Source: Holtermanniella nyarrowii
Taxonomy: Eukaryota > Basidiomycota > Tremellomycetes > Holtermanniales
Reading direction: 5' to 3'
Length of the DNA: 64,000 bases
Assembly (NCBI GenBank): GCA_001600035.1
Contig: BCIT01000003.1
Span: 186,001 to 250,000, forward strand
Part shown: positions 49,811 to 61,437 of the stretch, piece by piece
Layout: each line of letters opens with the position of its first letter
Numbering within the stretch: the first letter of the stretch is position 1
Position numbers and translations under genes: made by a program
The notes under the pieces: model-generated
What the model was told of the DNA's origin: nothing
The model's database searches: none
What the model saw: only the letters and a program-made list of their open reading frames with translations

Positions 49811-51833
49811 CTATGATTCCGCATTCGTTCTGTCGTTGGGTAGCGTATGATACGTCTCTGCCAGTGTCGAAAGAAAGGTACTGTTCATAGGCGTGGCAGC
49901 TTGATCAGCCATCGTCTCGCCTCTGTCAATTCGAGGACGCCCGGCGATGGCGAGACCGTCCATGTTGAGGTCGTCGGAGTCTGTCGTCGACGTGACGTCG
50001 GCATCGACTTCGGCAGGCTCTGGCGAGGAAGGGAGGTTCGGGTCAGTGTCGAGGTTAACTTCAGGTGCGGCTGGCCCAGCTGTCGAGACGCGCCGACTGA
50101 TACTGCTGTTGCGCCGCGATGCTTGACCCCAATCATCTTCGACTTCGACGTCTTCTTCCAAGTTTGCGAATGTGCGCTGTTGGTCAGTAATTTACCACCC
50201 TGCTCGCAACGCACACAAAGAGGACAGGAGAAGCCGGGGTGATGTTGCTGTAGCAATGGTCGGATGCACTTGTAGTGAAACACATGCGAACAAGGGGCGA
50301 TGAACAATGATTGGCAAATTGTCACCGAGAAGAGACCTTGCAGAATCAGCTTCACAAGGTTCTCGCTTTCTTAGACTCACAGATGCAGCAATCGGTCACG
50401 TTGGCTTTCTTCTTGCTGCCACGGACACTGCCGGAGTTACTGGCCGTCTCGTCATTTCCTCCGAGCTCCTTGAGCTGCTTCATGGCATTTGTGCTGCCTG
50501 TCAGCAGGCGAAACAAGCAACGAAAGACATACTTGAACTCGTTGGCACCACGCTGCCACTCGCGCCCGACCTCGACCCGCATCTTGACGCATCGATACAT
50601 CTCCTCTGCTCCGCCTTGGTAATCGCATCCAAGCTGGAGGATATCTCCGTCCTGTACATCAGTCACGTCTACGCGACAAGCGCACCTTGAGACCATAGGG
50701 CACAGACACTGTGTTGGGGTTGGCGAGACGAATGTGATTGAGGAACGTCCCGGACGAAGAGGCAGCGTCTCGTACAAAGAACTGCGGGTCAGCGCGCACA
50801 GAGCTGTAAAATACCTTTCCACCATCCTCACACCAGATCTCTGCATGCGCCCGCGAGACGACCTTGCTCCTGAAAGCAATCTTGATGCTGGTGGTATCAC
50901 CACCTCCACCGGCACCTATCAGTACCGGCGCCGCCGCCCCCGCTTCTTCCTGAGCAGCAGGCGTCTTATCCGTGAATCTACCGATCTTGAGCGAGTAGCC
51001 GACGGGCTTGTCGTTGATCCTTGTCGCAGAGTTTGAATCTGGAGATGGAAAAGGTGGATGTGAGCCTTTGGAGGTGGCGACTACGTCTCGGACAACTGGG
51101 TCGAATGAGAGTGAGCGTGAGGATTCGAGGTGGGGGACTAGGCGGATGCGGTGGGTCTTCTGGGCAATGTCGGATGGTGGGACGGCACTGTAATTGACTA
51201 CGCGAGCTGAACGTCAGCCACGTATGTAGAAACAAACTCACGAGAGCTACCCTCTGCCTCATCGGTGTTTGGTTGTCGACTAGACCCAGCTGAGCGATTG
51301 AGACCAATCGTCCCATTCTGATTACTGATTCTCCTCCTCAAGATATTGCCAAGTCGTCCAGCTCCAGCCGAAGCCTCGGTGCCAGATCCCTCCATTGAAT
51401 TCCCACTCTCAACGCTCGGACTAGACGGATTCGTAGTATTGCCTGTCGAAGGCCGAGTCAGCGTCGCTGCTCGTGGTCTGGTGCGCATAAAAGAAGGGAG
51501 GAAGGAAGTCCTAGGGCTGTTTGGACTTGCAAGAGGGATGGAAGGGGGATCGCCGGGGGATCGTGGTGAGTGAATGGGCTGATTGTGTGCGGGTTGGCCG
51601 AAGGAGCTGCTCCGAGGGAGCGCAATATGCGTTGGTCGCTGAGTGGACATGGTGTCGAGAGGAGGAGGAGGAGCCGGACGGAGTGATAGACGAACTCTAC
51701 TTTGATCTGTACTGCCAGACGGTCGACGAAAGGCGACGTCGACAGATAGGTTTCGGTGGTGGCGTCTAGTCTGTGCTGAAGAGGGTTCGGGAAAAGGAGA
51801 ATGATTGTGAAGGGGAGAGATCGGCGTCAGCAT
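49811..51833 (-). CDS. DMA1: FHA-RING E3 ubiquitin ligase (Dma1/CHFR family)
   Basis: Checkpoint ubiquitin ligase that reads phosphothreonine through its FHA domain, related to yeast Dma1/Dma2 and human CHFR/RNF8; acts in spindle position control and septation. ATG 51833 starts MLTPISPLHNHSPF. A Ser/Pro-rich leader precedes the FHA domain: PVGYSLKIGRFTDK, SKVVSRAHAEIWCEDGGK, ASSSGTFLNHIRLANPN, LKDGDILQLGCDYQGG, with the Arg, Ser-Arg-x-His and Ser-Ser-Gly-Thr phosphopeptide residues. The RING follows: DCCIC, APCSHVFHYKCIRPLL, FSCPLC. An intron splits the codon for the second RING cysteine (about 50334-50375). The tail is acidic and Ser-rich, ending NAES at TAG 49811-49813. Seven or so introns. 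The order FHA then RING and the family motifs make the assignment firm. Confidence 0.9.
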
Positions 51834-53711
51834 AGTCGCTCTTGATCTATCAGTGCAAAGAGAAGCCTATCAGCTCGCACGACTTCTGTGGGATGCAGGA
51901 ACTGATGATCCGCACGGATCGTCACCCGAGCTAGCTGTCAAGGAACGCCCCTGAGGGGTATATGCCGTCTCATCCGCAAGTCACCCCTCAAGTTCTGTTC
52001 ATTGGAACATCTACTTCAATCACAAGGCATAGCTAACTAGCTGTGGCGCAGCAATCGCAGTACAAGTTCCAAACTGCATCTCACACGACAAGGCTCACAG
52101 TGCTTACTTACCTCTTCTATGGTGCGTTGCCCGGCCTAACTTGCTATTGCTTGAAAAAATTCTTGATATGTGACGTAGTCGGTGTCTGTACTTTCTTGAG
52201 AGGACACAAGCTCTGCCCAGAGCTCTAAAGGGTCTTGCCGCTGTTTGAGATGTCACAGACGATGACCCCTCGGGTTGGCAGTGCAAAATGACGCAAAGTG
52301 GCAAAAATTTGACATCCGTGGGCTTTTTTGCGGATGGACATTGAACAGAGTCATACTTGTTGTGTTGGTGTGAGATGGCATGCGCTCCGACCTACGAGCT
52401 AAGCATTAATCTTTTTGATACATCTGCAGCTTGCAGTCTTTGGAAGCAAGAGTTGCATCAAGGCTAGCGGGACGCGGGGCAGTGTGCCTTCATCTCGTCA
52501 ATCCCCTGCAATCCCCGCTGAACTACCCTGGCGCGCTAGCGATGCTTTGCACGAGCACCAAGGTTTGTATAGATGCGGAGGCGGTATTGCTGCTCTGTAT
52601 GGGCTGGGCTTGTAGATCTTCAAAGGTCAGGGAAGAGTCGGACTGAATGCAAGAATGGACGCAGGCAGTTTCGCTGCATTTTCGTTGATCTGTCAGTTGT
52701 GAATGCTCTGTATGACATGAAGATAAACGCTTTCATTTAACGGAGCAAACCAGCTGGAATGACTATCATACTACAGCCGCCTAGTGCCTGTAGATCTTGC
52801 TCTGAATGCGCGATGTCACCAAAGATAGACACACAGCGGGCTTATCGATAATAGCGCAAGCTCTCGGCTAGGCCAAGACGCAGACCAACGTCATCCCGAC
52901 CCTCGAACGCGTCCTACTTTACGCTGGCCCCGGCTGCCGCTGCCGATTCGAGATCTCGGAGGCTTCGGCGAAGAGTGTCGGTCATAACGCAGGCACATTG
53001 CTCGCTTCGGAGAACGATCGTGCGTGCGCGTTGAACGGAAGGAAATTCAGGAAATCAAACGCGACTTCTTTTCAGGGCAGGGCATGTCGTACTTGGTATT
53101 CCATGGTTTGATTGTTCTTGGCCCCTTGATGTTGCACGCGGTATGGCACCACGGTGGTAGCGCTGGGGCAACTTTGGCGTACTCGATCGCATTGTGCAAT
53201 CACCTCATGACCCTCGTCTCGGACAATCTGCTCACCCTCAAACTTTATACCAGCCTCCTACCAGAGACAGGGCGCATTCCACCGGCGATAAGTACTGATC
53301 GCCCATCATTAATATTGGCCGAAGTCAACTCAAGGTTGGCTGACGAGAGTGGCATTGTGCAACGCCCCTTCCATCGCGCTATATCAGGGCCCCTCTTATT
53401 CTGTGACTCGCTTAGCGCGTATCGTTCCTGAGTGCACAGTCTAGAGGGACGCGTTTCATCTTGATTCACGTCATTGCGTGACATTCAATCCCTGAAGTCT
53501 GCACGCAAAAAGTAAAAAGCCACTGGCGCTCGGAGATTACGCGAAAGTAAACGACTAGCGCGCCGCCCAAGCTTGTGCACGCCAGATCGACGCGACTGCC
53601 TTGTAAAAGCAGCCGTCGCACAGGTTCTACATAGTCTCTCATCATCTGGCGTGTCTCGGTTTGTGATTCTTCTAGCTTTTCAATCCTTCTTTCGCATCAC
53701 CTTCTTTCAGC
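51834..53711. other. Intergenic, no firm gene
   Basis: About 1.9 kb. The only notable frame is 53024-53431 on the plus strand, opened by GTG, not ATG: VERKEIQEIKRDFFSGQG, then a hydrophobic stretch MSYLVFHGLIVLGPLML, then about 85 further residues. It could be the last exon of a decayed or unrecognised membrane protein. Otherwise the stretch must contain the upstream regions of the divergent FHA-RING and cyclin genes. Confidence 0.35.
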
Positions 53712-54974
53712 ATGCTTTCTTACTACACTCTTGCCACGCCCGAGTTTGAGCCGGTCTCACCAACTTTTATGGAGCGCATCCATCCTGCGTCCTTGATGCC
53801 TTGCGGAACTCACGACATGGCTCTACTCGAGTTTGTCCGTTCTGACCATGTCACGAGCGATCTCATATGTGAGTAGCTAAATATCGCGTGTTGTCGAGCG
53901 TTGCTGACGCGTGCTAGACTTTCTCGCCGACCGAACAACATCCATCATCGGCCAGACCATCATCAACACTCCCATCTCGCCCCCTGCCTCCCCAATCAAG
54001 TATGGCCACTCTTCTGATGGCCTGCCATCACTCGAGACTTTCATTGCCGTGCTCTGCGAGCAGTCAAATGTTCAGGTCCCAACACTGCTTGCTACGCTTG
54101 CCTATCTCGAGAGACTGCGTCACAAGCTGCCCAAGGTTGCCAAGGGTGAGTCGACGCGTCCGCAATGTCAACAGCATTAACATACCTAGGCATGGCTTGC
54201 ACGCGTCACCGTGTCTTCCTCGCGACGTTGATCGTTGCCGCCAAGTACCTCAATGATTCTTCACCCAAGAACAAACACTGGGTTCGCTACGCCGACATCC
54301 TTGGCTTCTCTCAATCAGAGGTCAATTTGATGGAGAAACAGCTGCTCTACCTCCTCGACTACGATCTGGCCATCTCCGAGGAAGAGCTTGTATTCCGTGA
54401 GTGACGCGAACGGACGCATAACACGAGCTAATCATCAGACTTCCAACCCTTCCTGTGCCAGTACAACTTTTCTTCACCGATCGCGTCGTCGTCGTCGTGC
54501 GAGTCCCCCGTTCTACCACCCACACCTGTCACTCCTCGTCGTCAGCGGGTCGCGACTCGAGGTGACCGTGTCCACATTGCTCCCCCTCTCGATCGGTCTG
54601 GGTCCTCCTCATCACTCGAGTCAGACTCATCCGAGCTCCGAACACCTCCCTCATCCACATACGATCTCTCTCCCTCCCCGGTGCAAGTGTATCAGGCTAA
54701 ATCCATTGCGCGCCCACAAGCGGTCTACGAGACAGCGCAGCCTCGTGCTCTCACTGCGAACGCACTGGCAAAGCAAACAATGCAAGCCGAGTATGTCGCG
54801 CCAAGTGTAGCGGTACCTGCCAGCAAAGAAGGTTTCTTCAACCGTCTACTGCGCTCCGATCGCCGAAAGCGCGTACCAGCGGTCACAATCGTACAACCGT
54901 CGCTGGACGACCAGAATGATTTCGACGACGGGTTCGCAGTCGCCTCTGCCATGTCATGGCACGCAGTATCATAA
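53712..54974 (+). CDS. Pho85-type (Pcl1/2-like) cyclin
   Basis: Regulatory subunit of a Pho85/Cdk5-type kinase, linked to morphogenesis and cell-cycle entry. ATG 53712 starts [17 protein letters not shown]. The cyclin box is spread over four exons: [109 protein letters not shown]. The 'HR.FLA.LI.A.KYLND' and 'N..W..' blocks are characteristic of the Pcl group. A Ser/Pro-rich tail with [17 protein letters not shown] follows, likely phosphorylated, ending HAVS at TAA 54972-54974. About 350 residues, normal for the group. Confidence 0.87.
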
Positions 54975-55329
54975 CGCTCTTGGTCTGGCACCAATACCGC
55001 ATTCATACCGCATCACCCCAGCACGCATCAGCATCTTTTGTAGCATTAGTTAGACACTCTTTATAGTCGCAGGTCGACAGGCGCGAGCGCCCGCTGTAGT
55101 CATGGAGGCCCCTAGTGGGATAGCATGTATCGAAATGCCCTAATGTCACTGTCTGTCCTCTGGCTTCACTAAGCAAGGCATTATTGGCTCCAAGATTCCG
55201 CGACTGACATTTTGCCACACATATTTATCGGGGCTCCACTCTTGATAGCAATTGTGTCTGGTACGTGCAGCTCGTGTATTAAGACTGGAAATTCGGTCTG
55301 AGCAGGCCTGGCAAAATCGCAGCTCTTTC
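54975..55329. other. Intergenic upstream of second SNF2 gene
   Basis: No supported exon, though a donor-like gtacgt at 55260 and acceptor cgcag at 55320 could form a 5'UTR or leading intron of the downstream gene. Confidence 0.35.
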
Positions 55330-58300
55330 ATGAGTGGGGGACTGAGTGAGGGTCTGATTCATCTTGGATCTATCAGGTTAGAAAAGGCGTCGGCGACAAG
55401 TCCTATAGCTGGAGTTGAGCGGCTTGAGGTAGCTTTAAACGTCCTAGCTCACCCAGCAAGTGGGTTCCTGGTGACCCAGAAAGCTTATCAAGACGACTCG
55501 GCCTCAGCTGCACATGTGTTTGCCACACGCGCTCGGCAAGTGGCTCACTCATGGCGGGCCAAGTCGCAGTTGGAAACTGTAGTCAACGATGCCCTTGCAA
55601 AGCTCCTCCCTTGCTTGAGAAACGACGAGGATGGACAAGGAGATCTCGTCACTGGAGGAGAGGTACGTCTCAGCCCAGAGTCGCTGTCTGATCAGCCGCA
55701 GATGACGGACGTCCGGCGCCTGGACGAGCTGTACAAGACGCTGCCATCTCCAGTGCTGCTAGACACCAATGGCCTGTCTGCATTGTCGCCTGCTGACCGC
55801 TTGCTTGTGAACCAGTGCCAGACTGAACGACCTGCGGGCATGAATAGTGACTTGTATCGCTATCAAAAGGTCCGTGCATATTCACAATGATGCTGGAGAA
55901 ACAGCGGTCATTGTCACGAATGCTTCAGATTGAACTTGCTCCAACACGTATGCGGGAGCCAGAGTACCTCGACATGCGCGAGGGCAACCGAGGCCAAGGT
56001 CGACGCTACTTCCTGGACACCAATCGATGGGTCTTTCGCCGAGAATTGGACCACTACCAACTGCCGCAGGGAGGCATTTTGTGAGTGAGGCTGTATAGAT
56101 GTCACTGATCATGCAGATGTGAACAGATGGGCGTCGGAAAGACAGTCATTTGTCTTGCTCTGATTGTTGCCACCAGAGACTACATGGCTCGCATACCCTC
56201 GAGCGTGGACTTTGCGCCAGCTGTCACCGAGTACTCCCTTCGGACGTTCCCTTTTCCGGAGCAATCGCGAGTGCGCCTTGCTCTGGCATCCTCTGGCTTT
56301 CCCGCACAAGCAGCGCCTCCAAAGATACCAACACTGGTACAATTGGCCTTTCATAAGCTAGCTTGCAGTCGAGAAGCTGCCTTAGATTACGCAGACATCC
56401 CATCTCATGTACTGGCCGAAGCCTCGGCCCTTGACTTTCGCCAACACTATTTCGAGTTCGACAATCGAACCAAAGCTCGTAGTCAGCTCAAGCCGCCGCG
56501 CAAAGTCTTTTTGTCAGCGGCGACACTCGTCGTGGTACCGAACATGCTCTTGCTGCAATGGGCGACGGAGATCAAGAAGCACGTCTTTGACGGCATCTTG
56601 AATGTGCTCGAAGTGACCGGCAGCAAGGGCAGGAAACCGCTGCCAGACGTGATGACGCTGCTCAGTTATGATGTAAGTGAACCGCCCAGCCTTCAGCTCA
56701 CTTCAGGTTATCTTGATCTCACAGGAACGTCAGTGTTGCTTGGGACTTGCGTTGGGTAGCGTGTATGCTAATCTGATCAGGCTTGTCTCACGAGCGCAAA
56801 GACAGCTCTGTGCTCATGGACGTCCGCTGGAAGCGTCTCATTATCGGTGCGTCCTTGCTACGCTCCGAGCTGATGCGTCTCAGATGAGGGGCACATTGCC
56901 CAAAGCCGAACAACAGCGACCGTTGACTTTGCTAGTCATTTGAGTATCGAACGGAAGTGGATCGTGACAGGCAGTACGTTGCGATTACCGAAAGGATTGG
57001 TGAGCGCTGACGTTCAGCACCTACTCGGCACTTGCTTGGTCTGGACCTGGAAAGCACGCAAATCATACCCAGTACTGCCGATCAGATCATCACTGCAGCT
57101 GCTCTTGGGGTCACGGTGCCATCTCCCTCAAAGAAGCGCAAGCGGCCAGCGCCTCAAGCGACCGTCCCAGAGCGATCATCGCGACGATGGTATCCTGAGG
57201 AGTTGGAAGACCTCACACGTCTAGGAAGTCTCTTCTGCTTCCTTGGCGTCGAGCCGTTCGCCAGTGCAAGAGCTCGATACGCATCAGACATCATGAAGCC
57301 GCTGCGAAATGACGACTTTGGTTCTGTAAAACGTCTGCGCATGTTATTCACGCATCTGCTCATCCGTCATGAGTGAGTCTCTACGCTATCCGTCTCGCTG
57401 ATTTGCCTCAGGTCCAAAGACATTCGCGAAGAGATGCCCCTTCCTCCCCTCGAAGTTCGCTCAGTCGGTCTTGACTTTGACCGACTGGGACGAATCACAC
57501 ACAACGTCTTGATCTCTCTCATCGTCGGCAACCTCATCACCAGTCAAGCAACAGATGCAGACTACCTGCTGCACCCACGCAATCTAGGCGACCTCCATCA
57601 AGCAATCAGCAACTTGCATCTCTCGTGCATGTGGTTCACCAGTCAGAACACTGGCTTTGCCGAAGCGATCGATATCTTGGAGCGATCGCTCCGAGAAAAG
57701 CCTTACAGCTCTCGAGAGATCCATCAGCTTGAGAAAGCTGTACAGCATCTCAAGATTGCGAGGGATGACCAGCACTGGAGTCATCTCATGGCATCGACAG
57801 TATCTGTCATCTTTGACGTCGCTGGTCTTCCCGATGAAGTTTCATCGGCGTACTCTGAATGCAGAGTCAAGAGCGCTGCCGATGAGCATCGGTGTCAAGC
57901 GCCTGGCCCAATTCTCGCCGCCGATGGTCTGCTTCGCATGCGGCGATCTGCATGCACACGGGCCTCCATCGAAGGCATCGTCGCCGACTCTTTATCCTTC
58001 TTCAGAGAACGGCGAGTGGGCGACGACATCAGAGACAGCACTCCAAGTTCGGCCGCCTCAGATGGCCATCTCAAAGGTGCAGGCAGCAATCGACCAGCAG
58101 GTGATATTCAACTCAAGCAAGCCGTCAAAAGCGCCGCCACAGCCGTTAAGACGGCAATGAAGGAGCTAGGCGGAGAAGAGAAACCATCAGCTTCAGCAGA
58201 CTCATTGGAGTTCTCACCTCTCCCCCATACTATCGACGTCTTTGCAAGATCATCAAAGGTCCACTGGGTCATGCAAGAAACCCTCCGTCACCCAGACGAC

Positions 58301-59047
58301 AAGTTTCTTATCTTTGCGGACCCATGGGTGCTTGGCTACCTGACAGAAGCGATGGACTTGATGCAGGTCAAAAGGTAAGCGGTGCGGCTTTCCTGCTGAA
58401 CTGACGGTAGCGTCTATGTCGGGCCTTATGTGTCTTTGGCCGAGAAGCAGGAAGCGTTGGCTTCATTTGAGATGCCTTCGCATCGAGTCTGCTTACTGGA
58501 TCTGCGCTTGGCTGCGAGAGGCCTGTGAGTCGCTCTTGATCTGTGCGGTGTGCGCTGACACGTACAGGAACTTGACGGCCGCTAATCGCGTCATCTTCAT
58601 CGAACCCGTATGGAAACCGGATGTCGAAGCGCAAGCCATCAAGGTGCGTCCGCACTGCTCTAGCAAGGCAGCTGATAGCAGCGTGTACACCGCATGGGCC
58701 AAACAAAGCCAGTCTTCGTCACAAAGCTGTACATCAGAGGTACATTCGAAGAGGACATGATCAATAGAGGCTCAGTTGCTTCTGATGACCGAGAGGACCA
58801 GTTTCAAATGTCACGTCTGATTGAGGTGCGTCATGGCGACGTCCAACATCGACTTTTGAAGCTGATTTTAATCCAGAAACCTCGCTTTGTCGAGACGGAC
58901 GACCCGCCTCCGTTCGAGCCGATTAAGCTCGTCATGGGCCCAAAGAGGGTCGAGAAGTCTTCAGAAGGCCCTGCTGCCACGCGTGCTCGCAAGTTGCAAC
59001 TGCCTACTCGTAGAAGGCTGGTATTTGCCCTGCCGGATGATCAATAG
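55330..59047 (+). CDS. SNF2-family DNA translocase with DEGH box
   Basis: Helicase-like ATPase of about 1,100 residues. The start at ATG 55330 is the first in frame (MSGGLSEGLIHLG); an earlier exon is possible. The N-terminal region ends MNSDLYRYQK, then after an intron RSLSRMLQIELAP. SNF2 motifs: QLPQGGIL|CEQMGVGKTV (Walker A with Val in place of the usual Leu before GKT), TLVVVPNMLLLQWATEIKKH, VRWKRLIIDEGH (DEGH instead of DEAH, formed across an intron), and ERKWIVTG. The C-terminal half has KFLIFADPWVLGYL, LTAANRVIFIEPVWKPDVE, AQAIKRVHRMGQT (motif VI) and TKLYIRGTFEEDMINR. It ends FALPDDQ at TAA. There is no RING. The middle, 57434-58378, is one long exon of low similarity; two frames are open there and I chose the one continuous with helicase C. 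Substrate unknown. Confidence 0.8.
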
Positions 59048-59100
59048 TTGGGTGTACTGTTACATGGAGGTTGTATGCTAGAGTGTATGATGGTGGACAG

Positions 59101-59543
59101 CTAGTGAGCATGTTCCTGTGGCTTGGTCTTTTCTTTCTCCCATTGCGCAGGGGTGAACGTTTTCTGATCGTAAGTAGGAGCATAGCTGTATCGCTTGACA
59201 TTTACCTGAGAGAAAGCATGGACAGAGGCAATCTCCTCTTGCAAGATGCTGTTCACTGCAAGTCAGCATGCAATAACTGACTTTGGCTAGCGTGGGAGCC
59301 TTTGATCGGGTCAACAGCTCAACAATAGCTCACCAAGCTTATGTCTAGCAAGTGTCATCTTCCCTTGGAAGCCAGGCGAAACCAAGACAATAGCAAAAGA
59401 GCCTCCGCAATTGCCCGACGTATCATGAATCTCCTGTCGTTGTCAGTGAACGTTCCTGGCGGATTCAGTCGACGTACAAAGTGCGTAACTTCCATCGCTG
59501 CCCTTAGCTTGAACTCTATCCGCTTCTCTATTGACTCTGCCAT
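59101..59543 (-). CDS. BOL2: BolA-like protein (Bol2/Fra2 type)
   Basis: Small partner of monothiol glutaredoxins (Grx3/4) that carries or senses [2Fe-2S] clusters in the cytosol and takes part in iron regulation. ATG 59543; exons join as [92 protein letters not shown], to TAG 59101-59103. The RHKLVN block and the VHAFSQKT motif with its ligand His are diagnostic, and the Cys in SGNCGG is the position of the cluster cysteine in Bol2/BOLA2 proteins. About 95 residues, normal length; no mitochondrial leader is seen, so cytosolic. Three introns. It is convergent with the SNF2 gene (53 bases) and divergent from riboflavin synthase. Confidence 0.9.
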
Positions 59544-59742
59544 TGTTGTGCTTCTTCAAGGACTGTGGAGACGAGCTTGGAGAAGTCAGCTCGAAGAGAT
59601 GGTCATGACGGACATGACCCGATACCCGTCCTGCTTGCTAAGAAGTCACAACGATCGTTGACAGAGCTACTCATTCATCGCTTTTTAAGTACTGCTCCCT
59701 AGCTGTCCAAATTATCATACCACCGAGTCAAAAAGTAGCACA

Positions 59743-60560
59743 ATGTTCACCGGTCTCGTGAGTCCAAAAGCCTTAGGCAGTCAGTCGCCTTGAAACCAGC
59801 TGACAAGAAAGATCGAGCACGTCGCTCTTCTCACTTCTCTCACGCCCCGCGAGTCAGCTGCAGGCTTCACCTTTGTCTTTTCCGAAGCAGGCCCAATTCT
59901 TGGTGACTGCCATGTTGGTGACTCGATCGCTGTCAACGGCGCTTGTTTGACAGTGACGGAGTTTGGAGATGATTGGTTTAAAGTCGGGCTGGCGCCTGAG
60001 ACGCTTGAGCGGACGAATCTGGGTGAGTTTGCAGCTTCAAACGAAGAGGATACAGAGCTCATTTGCCAGGCAAGATGAAGGTTGGAGACCGTGCTAATTG
60101 TGAGAGAGCTATGGCTGCGCACACTCGCTTTGGCGGACACTTTGTGCAGGTTAGATACCTTACCAACGTCTCTATCACACAACGCTGACGCACTCAGGGA
60201 CACGTCGATGGCACAGCTGAAATAATCAAGAAAGATCCAGACGGAAATTCTATCCGCTACACCTTCCAACTCCCACCATCATCCACCCTCCTCCCCTACC
60301 TAATCGAGAAAGGCTACGTCACGCTCGACGGCACATCTCTAACCTTGACGCACGTCAACGATAGCGAGCGCTCATTCGGTATCATGCTCATCAGTCATTC
60401 GCAGAGCATCGTGACGCTCACGCACAAGGAAGTCGGCGAGACTGTGAATGTAGAGGTGGATTGTGTGGGCAAGTATCTTCTGAAGGGGCTGGGAGAGGGA
60501 GGTGTTGAGGCTTTGGTGGATCGACTAGTGGATAGGAAGCTGAAGGAGAGGGGTATGTGA
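59743..60560 (+). CDS. RIB5: Riboflavin synthase
   Basis: Last step of riboflavin synthesis: dismutation of two 6,7-dimethyl-8-ribityllumazine molecules. ATG 59743 starts MFTGLIEHV, the invariant N-terminus, formed by splicing a 5-codon first exon to the next exon at ...aagaaag. Two lumazine-binding repeats: GDSIAVNGACLTVTEFGDDW with VGLAPETLERTNLG in the first, and RFGGHFVQGHVDGTAEI, GYVTLDGTSLTLTHVND and FGIMLISHSQSIVTL in the second. The active-site Cys/Asn of NGACLTV and the Ser/Thr of DGTSLT are present. It ends KLKERGM at TGA 60558-60560. About 220 residues, the usual length. Confidence 0.95.
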
Positions 60561-61437
60561 GTGAGGTATGCAGGAGATGATCACAAGCTGGTGAACTGCT
60601 GGGTTGCAACGTCTCGATCTGAGTACCCTCACAGTACAACACGCAGGGTGCGAATGATCGCATCGCAAACTCTGCACTGATGGCATGCTGATCGAAGATC
60701 GAGACACGAGTAAGTGACTGCGGGGATGATTTGGACAGCCAATGTTCTTCATGTAATCACAGGGCTAGCGTCATGCATCGAGACGGCGTCGCCACCCGTT
60801 TGTCAAACGAGAAGATGTATAAGGAAACATGTCACATTTTACAGCATGTCGACTGTCCTGACACACGACATCTCAACAAACAGAACCGATCTGATGGAAA
60901 ACATGGCATGTCACGAAGATGCATCTCAATCGTTGGGTGTGAACCAGTCCTTCCTGTGCGCGCACTCGGTAGACACAGGCGGGTAAGGGAACCCTTCCTC
61001 ATCGCAGTAATCAAGAGCGTGGTCCGACTTGCGACTCATGTCATGGAAGACCTACTTCAAGTCCGATCTCGACGTCATCCGTCTACAGCAGAACAGAATG
61101 GGCTTCTTTGTGTTTCGCACCCAGATGATCTCAGATGTGATCATCCATTTCAGACAACATTTTGCCACTTTGCTGGAACCAAACAAACGCGTGAAACGAC
61201 AACAACTACACTGTTTAGAAATGCTAAGGCGGACCACATTCAGCTGTAGTCTGCTCGCAACCCAGGCTTTTACGGTCTAAACAACTCTCATCTGACTTCA
61301 GCCGCGCAGCCAAGTCAGGGGCCAAGGAAAGGGGTGATCCTTTACCCAATCCCGTACGTGCCCCAGACTCCTTCAACAATTGCCCAGCTGGAGCAACGAC
61401 ACACATCAACTTAACTAGCAAATAAACTCTCAATAGA
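60561..61437. other. Intergenic with a possible short minus-strand frame
   Basis: Almost 900 bases without a firm gene. A 37-codon minus frame, ATG 61039 to TGA 60926-60928, encodes a protein-like DYCDEEGFPYPPVSTECAH and RKDWFTPND. It could be the last exon of a small gene divergent from the SAM-domain gene, but I cannot build a convincing upstream exon. Confidence 0.35.

Noticed and set aside
57657-58160. Alternative frame inside the second SNF2 gene with CFACGDLHAHG
   Set aside because: It would need two extra weak splices; the other frame is continuous with the helicase C half, so the zinc-ribbon-like look was judged coincidental.
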